DNA from: Bacteroidota bacterium
GTDB taxonomy: Bacteria > Bacteroidota > Bacteroidia > Chitinophagales > Chitinophagaceae
Direction: 5' to 3'
DNA length: 64,000 nucleotides
Assembly: GCA_016706595.1 (NCBI GenBank)
Contig: JADJJH010000007.1
Coordinates: forward strand, 434,001-498,000
Part shown: positions 44,308 to 54,450 of the stretch, in pieces
Layout: every line of letters starts with the position of its first letter
Position numbering within the stretch: the first letter of the stretch is position 1
Translations under genes and position numbers: made by a program
The notes under the pieces: model-generated
Database searches by the model: none
What the model was told of the DNA's origin: nothing
Seen by the model: only the letters and a program-made list of their open reading frames with translations

Positions 44308-44412
44308 TAGTAGTTAGATGCTAGGAGTAGAAGTTAGAAATCGCACTTGGCTATTTTCTTTAACTTTTACATTGACCTAATCATTTCTTGTAGTTATATT
44401 TTGGCATTAACG

Positions 44413-45678
44413 TTATTCTAGCTCCTCAAACTTAGCTTTCATGGTTGGGTTGTTATGCGTTAATTTTTTTATTGTTAAATCTTCTGTTTTCTCATTGGCA
44501 AGTCGCAAGTTGTTTTCGGACGATAACAATGCGAGCTTGGTTTTTTCTAGTTCTTTGATTGTTTTATCTATTCCGTCTATCGCATCTTTAAATTTACGAC
44601 TTGCCAATTCATAATTTCTTGAAAAGCCTTCTTTAAACTTGTTCATTTTCTCTTCAAAATGAGTGATATCAATATGCTGACTCTTTACTAAAGCAAGTTC
44701 TGATTTGTATTGCATAGAGTTCATCGCTGCATTGCGAAGTAAAGTAATAATAGGGATAAAAAATTGGGGGCGCACAACATACATTTTATTGTATTTGTGT
44801 GACACGTCAACTATTCCGGTATTGTAAAATTCACTATCTGCTTCCAATAGTGAAACAAGAACTGCGTATTCACATTTTTTTTCATTGCGGTCTTTGTCAA
44901 GTTCTCTTAAAAAATCTTCATTCCGCTTTTTCGTGGCTGTATCGTCTCCCTCATTTTTCATTTCAAACATTATTGAAATGATTTCGTTTCCGGCTTCGTC
45001 AGTTTCTTTATAAATAAAATCGCCTTTACTTCCTGATTTAGAATCGTTGTCTTTTTCAAAATAAGCTTTTTGAAAAGCGGTTGCACGAAGTTTGTTAAAC
45101 TCAATCTCACAGTGTTGTTCAAGAGTTTCACCTAACATTTTAGTTGAAAGTTTTAGCTTCATGTCTTTGACACGAGCAATTTCATCGTCCTTATATTTTA
45201 TAATGGCATCTTTACTTAGTAATTCTGATGAAAATTGATGTTTTAAAGAATTTTCAAGATTTTGCTTTTCTAATTCTTTGGTCTTTAAATCATTTGCCAA
45301 CTTGTCCCTTTCTTTCTCAATTTTTTGGACAGCCTCGCTTACTGCAAGTTTTTTTTCAACTTCAACATTGTCAAATTTTGCTTTTAGTTGCGTAATTTCA
45401 GTCTCTTTTGAATTTAATTTTTCAGTTAATGCCAACTCGCTTTGTGCTTTAAGTTGAGCGAGTTCTTTGTCCTTATTGGCAAGTTGGTCTTGCAACAAAT
45501 TTCTAACAGTTGCTTCTGCTAACTTTACAGCACTTTCTTTTTCCTTTTCTGCAAGATGTAGTCGGTTTTGCAATTCTTCTTTAAATTGTTGGTCCCTAAC
45601 TTGTTTTACAATGTCTGCAAAACCAGCTTCATCAACTTTAAATGCTTTGTTACAATTTGGACAAATAATTTCATTCAT
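44413..45678 (-). CDS. DUF2130 protein: zinc-ribbon start, coiled coil, nuclease-like domain
   Basis: This 421-residue protein matches DUF2130. It opens with a CxxC pair (IICPNCNKAFKVDEAGF), continues as a long Glu/Lys coiled coil (~25-180), and carries a conserved domain (~195-350). That domain has GDFIYKE then ISIMFEMKNE, resembling the D..ExK core of PD-(D/E)XK nucleases, then FLRELDKDRNEKKCEYAVLVSLLE. A second coil ends the protein. Function is unknown. It sits in an accessory region, and its upstream ~85 bp is homologous to the region before the helicase-nuclease gene. Confidence 0.8.
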   Translation of the reverse strand: MNEIICPNCNKAFKVDEAGFADIVKQVRDQQFKEELQNRLHLAEKEKESAVKLAEATVRNLLQDQLANKDKELAQLKAQSELALTEKLNSKETEITQLKAKFDNVEVEKKLAVSEAVQKIEKERDKLANDLKTKELEKQNLENSLKHQFSSELLSKDAIIKYKDDEIARVKDMKLKLSTKMLGETLEQHCEIEFNKLRATAFQKAYFEKDNDSKSGSKGDFIYKETDEAGNEIISIMFEMKNEGDDTATKKRNEDFLRELDKDRNEKKCEYAVLVSLLEADSEFYNTGIVDVSHKYNKMYVVRPQFFIPIITLLRNAAMNSMQYKSELALVKSQHIDITHFEEKMNKFKEGFSRNYELASRKFKDAIDGIDKTIKELEKTKLALLSSENNLRLANEKTEDLTIKKLTHNNPTMKAKFEELE

Positions 45679-45740
45679 ATATTCTTAATTTTTGAGGTTG
45701 TTATATGGTAAGGAATAACTCATAATATATACGTTCACTT

Positions 45741-45835
45741 CATCCTAATCTCCCTGCTTCATTCCACCAATCTATTTAGTTTTCTCAAATGTAAAACATC
45801 CCTCCCAAAATTTTTACTTCAAGTTCAGTTGTTGG
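45741..45835 (-). promoter_or_regulatory. Duplicated upstream region, copy before DUF2130
   Basis: About 85 bp here match 49195-49290 at roughly three of four positions, in the same orientation. The best block is CTCAAATGTAAAACATCCC; on the minus strand it contains TACATTTG (45793-45786), a -7 consensus facing the DUF2130 gene. This would give a ~100-nt leader. Confidence 0.6.
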
Positions 45836-45903
45836 GAAAATCAATTCAGTTTTACCATGCAACCCGCCTAGGGTATCAATTGCTGCATGTTGGTACTAAT
45901 CAT

Positions 45904-46357
45904 CTAGCCTTTAAAACAATGATATTTGTTTTCGTCAACAAGTTTTAAGAAGTCTGTTAAATGTTTAACGGTAGGCTTAGGTTCATATGAGTGCCATTTT
46001 AGGTTTGCACGTTGCCATTAAACTTTCCGGATATTGTTGGCTTTAACGAATGTTGTTTTAGCATAACCATACCTATTTATTTCGCTTGGATTATTCCACC
46101 TAGGTCGAATTTCTTGAAGTATTATACCGAAATGATATCTATAACAGACCAATAAATTGGTCTGAACAGCTATCTAATCGGTATAAACCACTGTAGGATT
46201 TGGTCTACGACACAAATCACATTGGTATTACACTTTGGTCTTTTATTTCATAACCAATGTCGAGTAGATGCCTGATTTCAGGTTCAGGTCTAACTTTGCC
46301 TATGTAATTCTCCATTATCTCGATGATGTCTAACGATTTGGATATGTCCAGTGCTAT
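45904..46357 (-). pseudogene. DUF3024 pseudogene with internal insertion
   Basis: Read on the minus strand, the remnant encodes ALDISKSLDIIEIMENYIG, then KVRPEPEIRHLLDIGYEIKD and QSVI. It resumes after a 106-bp insertion as LQEIRPRWNNPSEINRYGYA and KTTFVKANN, then meets TAA (46018-46020) in place of an aromatic codon, and finishes with WQRANLKWHSYEPKPTVKHL to CFKG and TAG. The expected start codon reads ATA (46357-46355). Three lesions show that the gene is dead. DUF3024 proteins are small (~110 residues) and of unknown function. Confidence 0.8.
46119..46230. mobile_element. 106-bp palindromic insertion (MITE-like) in the DUF3024 pseudogene
   Basis: GTATTA occurs at 46119-46124 and 46225-46230, bounding the inserted DNA as a possible 6-bp target duplication. 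Removing 106 bp restores the DUF3024 frame exactly. Most of the insert (46125-46183) is an imperfect inverted repeat centred on CAGACCAAT-AA-ATTGGTCTG, with outer arms TACCGA/TCGGTA. It encodes nothing, so it would need a transposase in trans. Confidence 0.6.
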
Positions 46358-46556
46358 GATGAAATTATTGTATAGCGATTTTTTTTGTGTAACGAGATTT
46401 GCCTGGGCGGATAAATAACGGTTCTCGGCTAGAAGCTGGCAGGGAAATCGAAGGTACTTAAGTTGAATGAAGTAACTAACGATGATAGTACAAAAAGTGT
46501 TGAGCCTAGCAGACAGTCCTGCTTGATAATAGCGGCTGTTAGCGGTTCGCCCAAAT

Positions 46557-49109
46557 TCATTTTGTTGTTTGTATTTCATTTAACTTGTTCATTAACCTTT
46601 CCTTCTCGTTGCTTTCATTTGTCTTAAAACGCAAAATAGGAAAATTATATTTGTCCAAAATTTCGTCTTTCATTTTATCCCTCTCCGATTGTCGTGTTCC
46701 TTGTTTATGGAATTCAAATCCGTCAACTTCTATTCCAAGAATAGGTGTTTTACCAAGTTTATTATAAATCAAAAAATCTAAATGCGTCAATGGATTTGAT
46801 GCGTATTTTGTTTCTTGTTCATCTAACCTAGAAAAATCATTGATAAGCTGTCTAATTGGGAAATGTAGAATGACGTCATATTTCAAAAACTTCTCATCTG
46901 CTAAAACTTGTTTGATTAGACCAAACATTAAATTTTCGCTGTCAAATTCTGATACTTTGCCTGCCTTGCGAATAATTTTTGCTCGTTCTTCTTCGTAACC
47001 TTTATACAACAAATCAAAAATTGAGTTTAGCTCACTTTGAACAATAGAAAAGTTGTTGTACTCAATATATTTTATCAAGTCAGAAATGTTGTTGTCATTT
47101 TCACTTTCATTTCCATTGACAACCAATATAAGTTGTTCAACAGCTCTGGAAACAGCTACATTTAAGCGATTAGGATTGTCTGTAAAATCAGAAATTTCGT
47201 TGTCAACTGTTGAAAGTATGATAACGTCATTTTCTCTGCCTTGAAATTTGTCAACGGTGTCGGCTTTTATCGAAGTTCCTTGAAATGTATTTTGTAATGC
47301 GTTTGTCTGATTACGATAAGGAGTTACTATTCCTAAATCTACATTTTCAAGTTTTTCATTTGGTATAATTTCCTGTTTTATAATGTCTATTTGGCGTTGA
47401 TTCATTCGCTCTCTTGCGTGATTTCCTTGTGGCGTTTTGTAAACAACAAGAGGTTGGCGTTTATCTGTATATTCTGTATGAACAATAAGTTGATTGTTGT
47501 AAAATTTTTTGTTACAAAACTCTATGATTTTTGGGTGGCAACGATAGTGTTCTTTTAAAAATGTCTTTGGGACAGTTGGAAGTAATTCTATAATAGTAGA
47601 TAGCAAGCTGTGATTTGAATAGGAGTAAGGTTTTTTCAAGTTGTAAGAATTAAAAACCATATCCGTTTTAATTTGCATATCAGTGTCAACTACATTTGGT
47701 AATTGTTTAATGTCGCCAACAATTACCGCTCGTTTGGCACAAGACAAAGCAAGTGCACCTGTTGCCAAATCAACTTGCGAAGCTTCATCAATAATTACAT
47801 AGTCATAGAAAAGTTTGTATGACAAACTCTTCCTTAATGAGTAGGTTGTACTCATAATGACAGGATAATCTTTGATAAATTCGTTTGATTTTTGTCGAAG
47901 CTCTGAAATGGTATATGGTTCTCGCTTTTGCTGATTATATCGTTTGTGCAATTCTGACTTGAGAAGTTGCATTGACATTCCTGTGTATTCTTTCATTTTA
48001 CTGTCAAATGCAAAATTTTTCAAAGAGAGTTCTAAAAATTCTATTCTGTTTGCTAATTCACTGATTTTAGTTGGATAATATTTTGACTGGCAAATGAAAA
48101 TCATTTCATCAAGTGAATTTGAATAAAATGCTTTATCTTTTATTCCGTATTTCAGTCGAAAAATAAATCTTCTGATAAAGTTTATTTTCTTTCGTTTTTC
48201 TACAAGCGCTTCAAGGGCAACCCATATTTCAAGTATTTTTTTGGCTGTGATATTCTTTTTGAATTCTACGTTTTTTTCTGTTTTAGCTTTATAAGTTTCT
48301 TTGAAATGTTGGTATTCTGTTTTTAGGCTGTCAATTTGTAATTTTACTGATGCCAGCTCATTTTTCTTGTCAAGGTTTTCAGAAAGTTGAGTAACAAGCG
48401 TTGTAGCTTTTTCTTTTATTTCTGTCTTTTGAGTATCGGTTAAGCTGAATTTCGTTAAATCGGGTATTTCCTTTTGTGAGCCAATAAACTCTTTCTTGTT
48501 TTGGGAATTTCCAAGAAGTGCAGCTATAAATTCAATACCGTTCTTTTCTAGTTTTTCATAAACGTTTTTTGTTGCAGAGTTATTACTTGAAACAACAGCA
48601 ACACTTTGTTTATTTAAAACAGCGTTAGCAATAATATTCAGAATGGTTTGTGTTTTGCCTGTTCCAGGTGGTCCTTCAATTACACTTAAATTATTAGCAA
48701 ATGCGCAGTTTACTGCATTTCGTTGACTTAAATTAAAACCAAATGGAAAAAAATCAAGATTTGCAGAATTGTTATTACTGGGAGGTAAAGAACCACTTAA
48801 AAGACTTGAAAGAATACAGTTTTCGGGAATTTCAGAAATGCTATCGTAACTTTTTAATAGAATATTTTCGCCTTCTTCTGTTTTTAGTCCAACTGTGTTG
48901 GCAATTTCTTTTAAGTAATTAAAGACGTTAAACGCTTTGTCTCCACTTACTGCTGTCCTTACAATTTTTGCTCTGTTTTTACCATAAGAAAATTCTTTGT
49001 TATTGTTTTTGAAAACAACAACGCATCTGTCGCCTTTATATGAATATTTTTCAATTCTATCGGTTTCGTCTTTCTCGTCAATGTATATCAATTCTCTTTT
49101 AAGCGACAT
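46557..49109 (-). CDS. SF1 (UPF1/Dna2-like) helicase with C-terminal Vsr/DUF2726-type nuclease domain
   Basis: This 850-residue protein has an N-terminal region of unknown fold (1-115), then a superfamily 1 helicase: Walker A GPPGTGKTQT at 146-155, Walker B VIIDEASQVDLAT near 440, GDIKQLPNV, LKEHYRCHPKII, and motifs V-VI ADTVDKFQGRENDVIILS and RLNVAVSRA. A long coiled insert (~210-380) splits the first RecA domain. The last ~100 residues (HLDFLIYNKLGKTPILGIEVDGFEF, then ERDKMKDEIL) match the PD-(D/E)XK/Vsr-like endonuclease type. Helicase-Vsr fusions are known in phage defence, but this role is inference. No obvious partner gene is adjacent. Confidence 0.85.
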   Translation of the reverse strand: MSLKRELIYIDEKDETDRIEKYSYKGDRCVVVFKNNNKEFSYGKNRAKIVRTAVSGDKAFNVFNYLKEIANTVGLKTEEGENILLKSYDSISEIPENCILSSLLSGSLPPSNNNSANLDFFPFGFNLSQRNAVNCAFANNLSVIEGPPGTGKTQTILNIIANAVLNKQSVAVVSSNNSATKNVYEKLEKNGIEFIAALLGNSQNKKEFIGSQKEIPDLTKFSLTDTQKTEIKEKATTLVTQLSENLDKKNELASVKLQIDSLKTEYQHFKETYKAKTEKNVEFKKNITAKKILEIWVALEALVEKRKKINFIRRFIFRLKYGIKDKAFYSNSLDEMIFICQSKYYPTKISELANRIEFLELSLKNFAFDSKMKEYTGMSMQLLKSELHKRYNQQKREPYTISELRQKSNEFIKDYPVIMSTTYSLRKSLSYKLFYDYVIIDEASQVDLATGALALSCAKRAVIVGDIKQLPNVVDTDMQIKTDMVFNSYNLKKPYSYSNHSLLSTIIELLPTVPKTFLKEHYRCHPKIIEFCNKKFYNNQLIVHTEYTDKRQPLVVYKTPQGNHARERMNQRQIDIIKQEIIPNEKLENVDLGIVTPYRNQTNALQNTFQGTSIKADTVDKFQGRENDVIILSTVDNEISDFTDNPNRLNVAVSRAVEQLILVVNGNESENDNNISDLIKYIEYNNFSIVQSELNSIFDLLYKGYEEERAKIIRKAGKVSEFDSENLMFGLIKQVLADEKFLKYDVILHFPIRQLINDFSRLDEQETKYASNPLTHLDFLIYNKLGKTPILGIEVDGFEFHKQGTRQSERDKMKDEILDKYNFPILRFKTNESNEKERLMNKLNEIQTTK

Positions 49110-49194
49110 TTTCCGATGATATTTTTTACATATTTCTTTTTTTGATGTAGTGTCGTCTTTGCCTGACCACCAACTAATTTATACTGGTCTTTCT

Positions 49195-49290
49195 TTATCC
49201 CAATTTCCACTCCTCCATCCCACTAATCTATTTCACCTTTCCTCAAATGTAAAACATCCCCTTCAAATTTTTACCTCTGTTCCATTGAGT
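49195..49290 (-). promoter_or_regulatory. Duplicated upstream region, copy before the helicase-nuclease gene
   Basis: This stretch is homologous to 45741-45835, sharing AATCTATTT and CTCAAATGTAAAACATCCC. On the minus strand TACATTTG (49251-49244) faces the helicase gene and gives a ~125-nt leader. The stretch 49110-49759 has no gene; the remainder is this region, a tandem repeat and plain AT-rich sequence. Confidence 0.6.
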
Positions 49291-49392
49291 AGTATCAGAT
49301 GTCAACTTGCAAATCTTTCTATGCTTTAGCTATTCATCAAATACACTCAAAAATTCCTTTCACCGTTTTTAGTATTCTCCCTGTATATACTA

Positions 49393-49590
49393 TGATATTG
49401 CCTTCTGCTCGCTTACTTCTTAACTTAGCTTTTAGAATACTGCCTTCTGCTCACATGCTTCTTAACTTAGCATTACAAATGCTCGCCTTAGCTAGTAGAA
49501 TACTCCCTTCTGCTCGTATCTTGCATAACTTAGCATTATAAATAATCGCTTTAGCTAGGATGATATACTTCTCTGCTTTCATGCTTGATG
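49393..49590. repeat. Degenerate tandem repeat, ~42-63 bp units
   Basis: Three to four units share CTTCTGCTC, then TTAACTTAGC, then (in the longer units) GCTTTAGCTAG. Units begin near 49393, 49435, 49498 and 49559; the middle two are ~63 bp and the most alike. An 80-codon frame across it only reads the repeat (ILPSAxxLLNLAL) and is not a gene. Confidence 0.65.
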
Positions 49591-49759
49591 CCATCAGTCT
49601 TCAATAACCAACTATCCTTCTTCGAATTTCGAAATTAGGGTTTCGAATTTATACCTAACATTATCCCAACATCATTTTTACCACTTCCCGAGCAACTACA
49701 AGCGATATTTTTTGTTTAGTAGACAGATAGTCGGCAAATTTGCATCTTAAATCAAATCG

Positions 49760-52700
49760 ATGCGAAAATACCTACTACTCAGCTTTTTATTGATGCTTAC
49801 TCAATTTGCAAAAGCACAAATCATCATCAACGAAATTGGTGCCGATGCCGGTAACTACGAAAGCAATGGCGGCGATTGGATAGAGTTAAAAAAATATCGG
49901 CACCGCAAACGAAGATCTGAGTTGCTGGCGTTTCACCAACGGCGGCAGCGTTATTATCAGTTTCCCAAATGGATTAATTCTTGCCCCCGGCGATTATTTA
50001 TTGGTGGGTAATGCCGCCAAAATGATGTGCAGCAATTGCGATTTCAAATCCTTAAACACGATGTTCACTTTAAATGCAAGTGGCTTTGGATACGGAACAG
50101 GTGCTTATGCAAACACGATTTTTTTAAATACCGAATCGGCCATCGCAGGGGGCTGTGGCTGCCTAAGTGGTTCAGGTGATTACAATAATGGTAGCAATAC
50201 CGGCGACAGACTCATGTTGTTCAATAATATTGGTGCCATTATGGATGCCTTTATGTTTGCCGGTGGAAATAAATATGGTAGCGGCGCACTTAATGTATAC
50301 TTTACCGGTACTGCAAGTTGCGGAGTAAGTACTTATACTTTACCTGCTGCTAGCGATGCCATTTATAACGGTCATACCATTTGTAACGATCTTAGCGGTT
50401 GCAATTCTTCGTATGCACGATTACCCGATGCCAATAATACCTTACCCATCACTTGGGATCAAAGCGGAAATTTTCTTTGTACTTCTTGTACCTCGCCTTG
50501 CACAAGCGGAGCTACCAATACTGCAGGTACAAATTATCCTACCCCCGGTTTGCCAAATGGCAATTCTGCCACCACATGGTCGGCTTCTTTAGCAGGCGCT
50601 CCGGTCGTTTCTACAACCACAAACTACGCTGTATGTGGCGCAACACCTCTTACCTTCGAATATCAAATTAATGGCTTTACCAATGTAGCCTTAAATGCCA
50701 CACAAGCATCAGGAAATTTGGGTTCGTACATCAGCATCAATGGCGCAACACCCATCAATTTTTCTTCGGCTACTTATAATGCTGCTAGCGGAATCACAAC
50801 CTTAACCGCTAATTTTACACCACCCAATGGTATCACCACTTACGAATTTGTTTGGGCCGATGGCAATTCGTTTTGTACTACTTGCCCGGGTTCTAATTCA
50901 ACTTCAGTTCCTTTTACATCTAGCTCTACCGAGCAAGAGTGTTATGTGTATCATAAGGTAATTGTGAGTCGCGAAAATGCTTTAACAGGTGCGCCCATTG
51001 CCACTTGTTCGGTGCCGGGTTCTATAACCGTAAGCGGTGCAACGGGTACTAATATTCAGTATACTTTAATGAAACAATCTACTACGGGCGGACCGTTTCT
51101 TGCCGTAGGCGGACCTTTTACGAGTAATATTTTAGCCAATATTATTGATGATGATGCAAGTCCTACTTTGCCAAATTACCAAGTTTGGGTAAGCTCAAAT
51201 AATGCGGCATGTGCTAACCCTGCCCCCATCGTTGTAAACGTACCTAATTCATGTTTGGGTAATCCGCCTTGTCCGAAATATATTACTTCCGGCACCGGCG
51301 CACCAACGTTTACGCCTGCATCGGGTACAACGGTTTGTAGTAATTCTAATGTTCAGTTTACGGTAAATATTCAAGGGGTTTGTAATACAGGACAAGTTGA
51401 AGTTTTGTATGATTATAACCCTGCTTTCGATCCTTATACATCGGGAATTTCATTGGGTTTGGCAGGAACATCCGTTGGTACGGTTCCTCCAACGAGTATG
51501 GCACCGGGCAAAGTTTTTATTAATGAATTTGTGCCTCGTCCGGGTGCAGGTACTTGCGCGGCTTTAGGTATTACACCTAATGGCGCTTCACCCAATAGTG
51601 GCGAATGGATAGAATTGTATAATGCTGGTCCGGGTAATGTAGATATTAGCGGTTGGGCAGTATCGGATGGCGATTGGACTGCCACTATACCTTCGGGTGT
51701 GGTGATTGCCGTTGGCGGATATTATTTAATTGGAGGCGGTGGAACTTTTTGTTCGAGTGGTGTATTACCCGATTTAAATATCGAGACTTGTAATTGTGCA
51801 ACGGTGAGTCCTACCACACAAGATATTATGAACCTTACCGATGGTGGCGAACAAATTGCTTTATTTGATTGTTCGGGTGCTTATGTTGATGGGGTTTTAT
51901 GGAATGTAGGTCAAGCCATTCCGGATGTAACCGATAATACAGCACCGGCTTCGGGTTGTGGAAATTATATTACGGCAAAGTCATTGAATCTTCCTGCCTC
52001 AGCCGCTTATGCAGCAACCGGTTCATCGATGTCGGGTACTAATCAAGGTCGTTATAGAACAAGTACCAATACATGGGTTACTACTACTACATCAGCAGCA
52101 GTGCCGGCTGTTTTACCAACACCCAAAGCAGCTAATACCGGAGGAAATTGGAATGGTGGTTCATTAATATTTGGAACCCAATGTCCACCACCACCGGTAA
52201 CTTCTACCCTAAATATTACCTTACCAGATACCTGTTCGCAAGCAGGTACTACCGATATTACTTTAAAAGCAATTTATCGTCCCGACCCGGTTGCGCCTTG
52301 TTCTAAAAATGATGTAACGGCAACAGCAACCTATACCATTCCATCTTGCGAATTATTAACGGTGAGTGGAAGTGGTGAATATTGTGAACCCAATTCGGCA
52401 CCAATTTCAATAAGCACTTCATCGGCGCTTAGCGGAAATTATACTATCAATTTATCAAATGGAACTAATACATCAAGTATCAATTCGGTTACAGGTGCTG
52501 GACCGTTTACCACCAATATTTCACAAAGTGGTATATGGACGGTGAGTAATGTAGTTGCGCCAACCGGTGTTTGTGCTCCCGATGCAAACGGACAAGCAGA
52601 TATACTTATCAATCCAATTCCGGTAATTAGCAGTGCGCCAACTTCGGCATCATTTTGTTATTTATATGGATTTGATTTATCGTCGCTTGAAGCATCAATC

Positions 52701-53696
52701 GTAAGTGTACCCAGTACCAATCAATATGTTTGGTATGATGTTGCCAGTGGCGGAACTCCTATCTTCCCTTTTGTAAATCCCGCTGCCACTACAACCTATT
52801 ATGTAGCACCAACCACAGGTACACCGGCATTTTGTGAAAATATTACGCGCACACCGGTGGTTTTAAATGTTGAACCTATACCTGAAATTCCTGGAATCAG
52901 TTGTAATGGATTAGTACTCACTTTTTTACCTACCTCACCAAATTGTACACCGATACCATGTTCTGGTGGAGTACAATATTCGGCCGATGGGGTGAACTGG
53001 GCTGCAGGTCCGAGCTTTACTGCTTCTGATCCGGGATGGGCAGGTTTTGGAACCGCCACTACCAGTTTAGTATATTTACGAAATACCGTTTCACCTGCAT
53101 GTTTCAATTATGCAACTTTTTTCAATCCATGTTTTGCAGCATTTGCCAACTACCTTATTTAATTTTCATGCACAATGGAATTCACAAAAGAAGTTTTGTT
53201 ACAATGGCAAACTGCGGACGAAAAAAATGTAGCGAAGTTTTCAATTGAACGAAGCACCGATGGAATTCATTTTACAAGTATTGGCGAGGTAAAAGCATTA
53301 GGCAATACGCATGGTAAAAGTGATTATCAATTTATTGATTATGCACCACTTTTTGGAAGCAATTATTATCGCTTAAAAATTATAGATGAAGATCAGCAGT
53401 TTGCATATTCTAATATTATACAATTACAAAACAAAGCAACAGGTACCCAAATATTGAATGTATTTCCTAATCCAGTACATGATTTAGTAAATATTGAGAT
53501 TCAAAGTAAAGAAAACGAACAAGGCATACTACAATTGATAGATGCATCAGGAAAAGTACATACTCGTAAAACGATAGATTTAAAAACCGGTTATAATAAA
53601 AAATCACTCTCACTTGAAGCCATTCCAGCTGGTGTTTATCAATTGCAATTGGTTGTAAAAAGTGGGGTGTATGCTTATAAAGTGATTAAACAATAG
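49760..53696 (+). CDS. T9SS-secreted lamin-tail-domain protein, three frameshifts
   Basis: Read as one gene it encodes ~1311 residues: a signal peptide (RKYLLLSFLLMLTQFAKAQ), a first lamin-tail domain (IIINEIGADAGNYESNGGDW), a second at ~51510 (KVFINEFVPRPGAG, SGEWIELYNAG), Ig-like/PKD-like repeats, and a C-terminal Por sorting domain (NVFPNPVHDLVNIEI to VYAYKVIKQ). Three single-base changes break it: an extra A in 49888-49894 (repair gives ELKNIGTANEDLSCWRF), an extra T in 53142-53144, and a missing A in 53186-53189 (repair gives LPTTLFNFHAQWNSQKEVLL). The repaired length is a multiple of three. It is probably a cell-surface or secreted adhesin-like protein. Confidence 0.8.
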
Positions 53697-53730
53697 GATA
53701 TTATTGAAACTACTTTCACTTTTTTGAACT

Positions 53731-53738
53731 TACATTTG
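53731..53738 (+). promoter_or_regulatory. -7 element of the lspA operon
   Basis: TACATTTG matches TAnnTTTG and lies 14 bases before the GTG start of lspA. A TTG 24 bases upstream (53704-53706) is a possible, slightly distant -33 box. Confidence 0.5.
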
Positions 53739-53752
53739 CGAAAATTTACTAG

Positions 53753-54448
53753 GTGAAGTTAAAACACGTATTTCTTACCGTTGCTGTTGTATTACTGCTC
53801 GATCAATGGCTTAAAATTTATATCAAAACCCACTTCTTTTATGGTGAAGAATATAATATCATAGGTACTTGGTTTCGATTGCATTTTATTGAAAATGAAG
53901 GCATGGCTTTTGGTATGAAATTCGGTGACAACTGGGGTAAAATATTTTTAACTACGTTTCGGTTCGCGGCGGTGTGTTGGGGGTTTTATTTTATTCAAAC
54001 TTCCCTTATTCGAAAAAAATATTCAAACGGACTTATCTTTTGTAGCTCACTTATTTTAGCCGGTGCCATGGGTAACTTAATTGATAGTTTGTTTTATGGT
54101 AAAATATTTACAGAAAGTAGTTTTCATGTAGCACGATTTGTACCATGGGGAAAAGGCTATGGTAATTTTTTACATGGCAAAGTAGTGGATATGCTATACT
54201 TTCCGATATTGAGTGGAACCTTTCCAGAGTGGTTACCCATTTGGGGCGGACAAGCATTTGAATTTTTTAGACCGGTATTCAACTTAGCCGATTTTGCTAT
54301 TTCATTTGGTGTAATAACCATACTTGTTTTTCAAAATAAATTATTGCATCATCATCAAGAAGTAAAGCAAACTCTTGAAAATGATAACGAAGAAATTCAA
54401 GCTCAAACTCCCATTGAAAAGCTGAAGAAGTTGTTCAATAAATTGTAA
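53753..54448 (+). CDS. lspA: Lipoprotein signal peptidase
   Basis: This 231-residue membrane aspartyl protease cleaves prolipoprotein signal peptides after lipid attachment. It has the four-helix LspA layout, with LDQWLKIYIKTHF and FIENEGMAFGM at the N-terminus. The two catalytic aspartates are in GNLIDSLFYG (with VVDMLYFP following) and FNLADFAIS. A periplasmic loop (~115-175) and a charged C-terminal tail make it longer than the E. coli form, as is usual in Bacteroidota. The start codon is GTG. It is followed 2 bases later by the M23 gene. Confidence 0.92.
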   Translation: MKLKHVFLTVAVVLLLDQWLKIYIKTHFFYGEEYNIIGTWFRLHFIENEGMAFGMKFGDNWGKIFLTTFRFAAVCWGFYFIQTSLIRKKYSNGLIFCSSLILAGAMGNLIDSLFYGKIFTESSFHVARFVPWGKGYGNFLHGKVVDMLYFPILSGTFPEWLPIWGGQAFEFFRPVFNLADFAISFGVITILVFQNKLLHHHQEVKQTLENDNEEIQAQTPIEKLKKLFNKL

Positions 54449-54450
54449 AA

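Noticed and set aside
46217..46579. A 120-codon minus-strand open frame
   Set aside because: Only its last third is protein-like and belongs to the DUF3024 pseudogene; the first part has no protein character and the frame ends in the palindromic insertion.
49299..49541. An 80-codon open frame with a repeated ILPSA-LLNLAL motif
   Set aside because: The protein repeat simply mirrors a degenerate DNA tandem repeat; no start context or homologue is recognised.
50001..53162. The main body of the lamin-tail protein as a stand-alone gene
   Set aside because: It lacks a signal peptide and a sorting domain, both of which lie in adjacent frames and join after single-base repairs.
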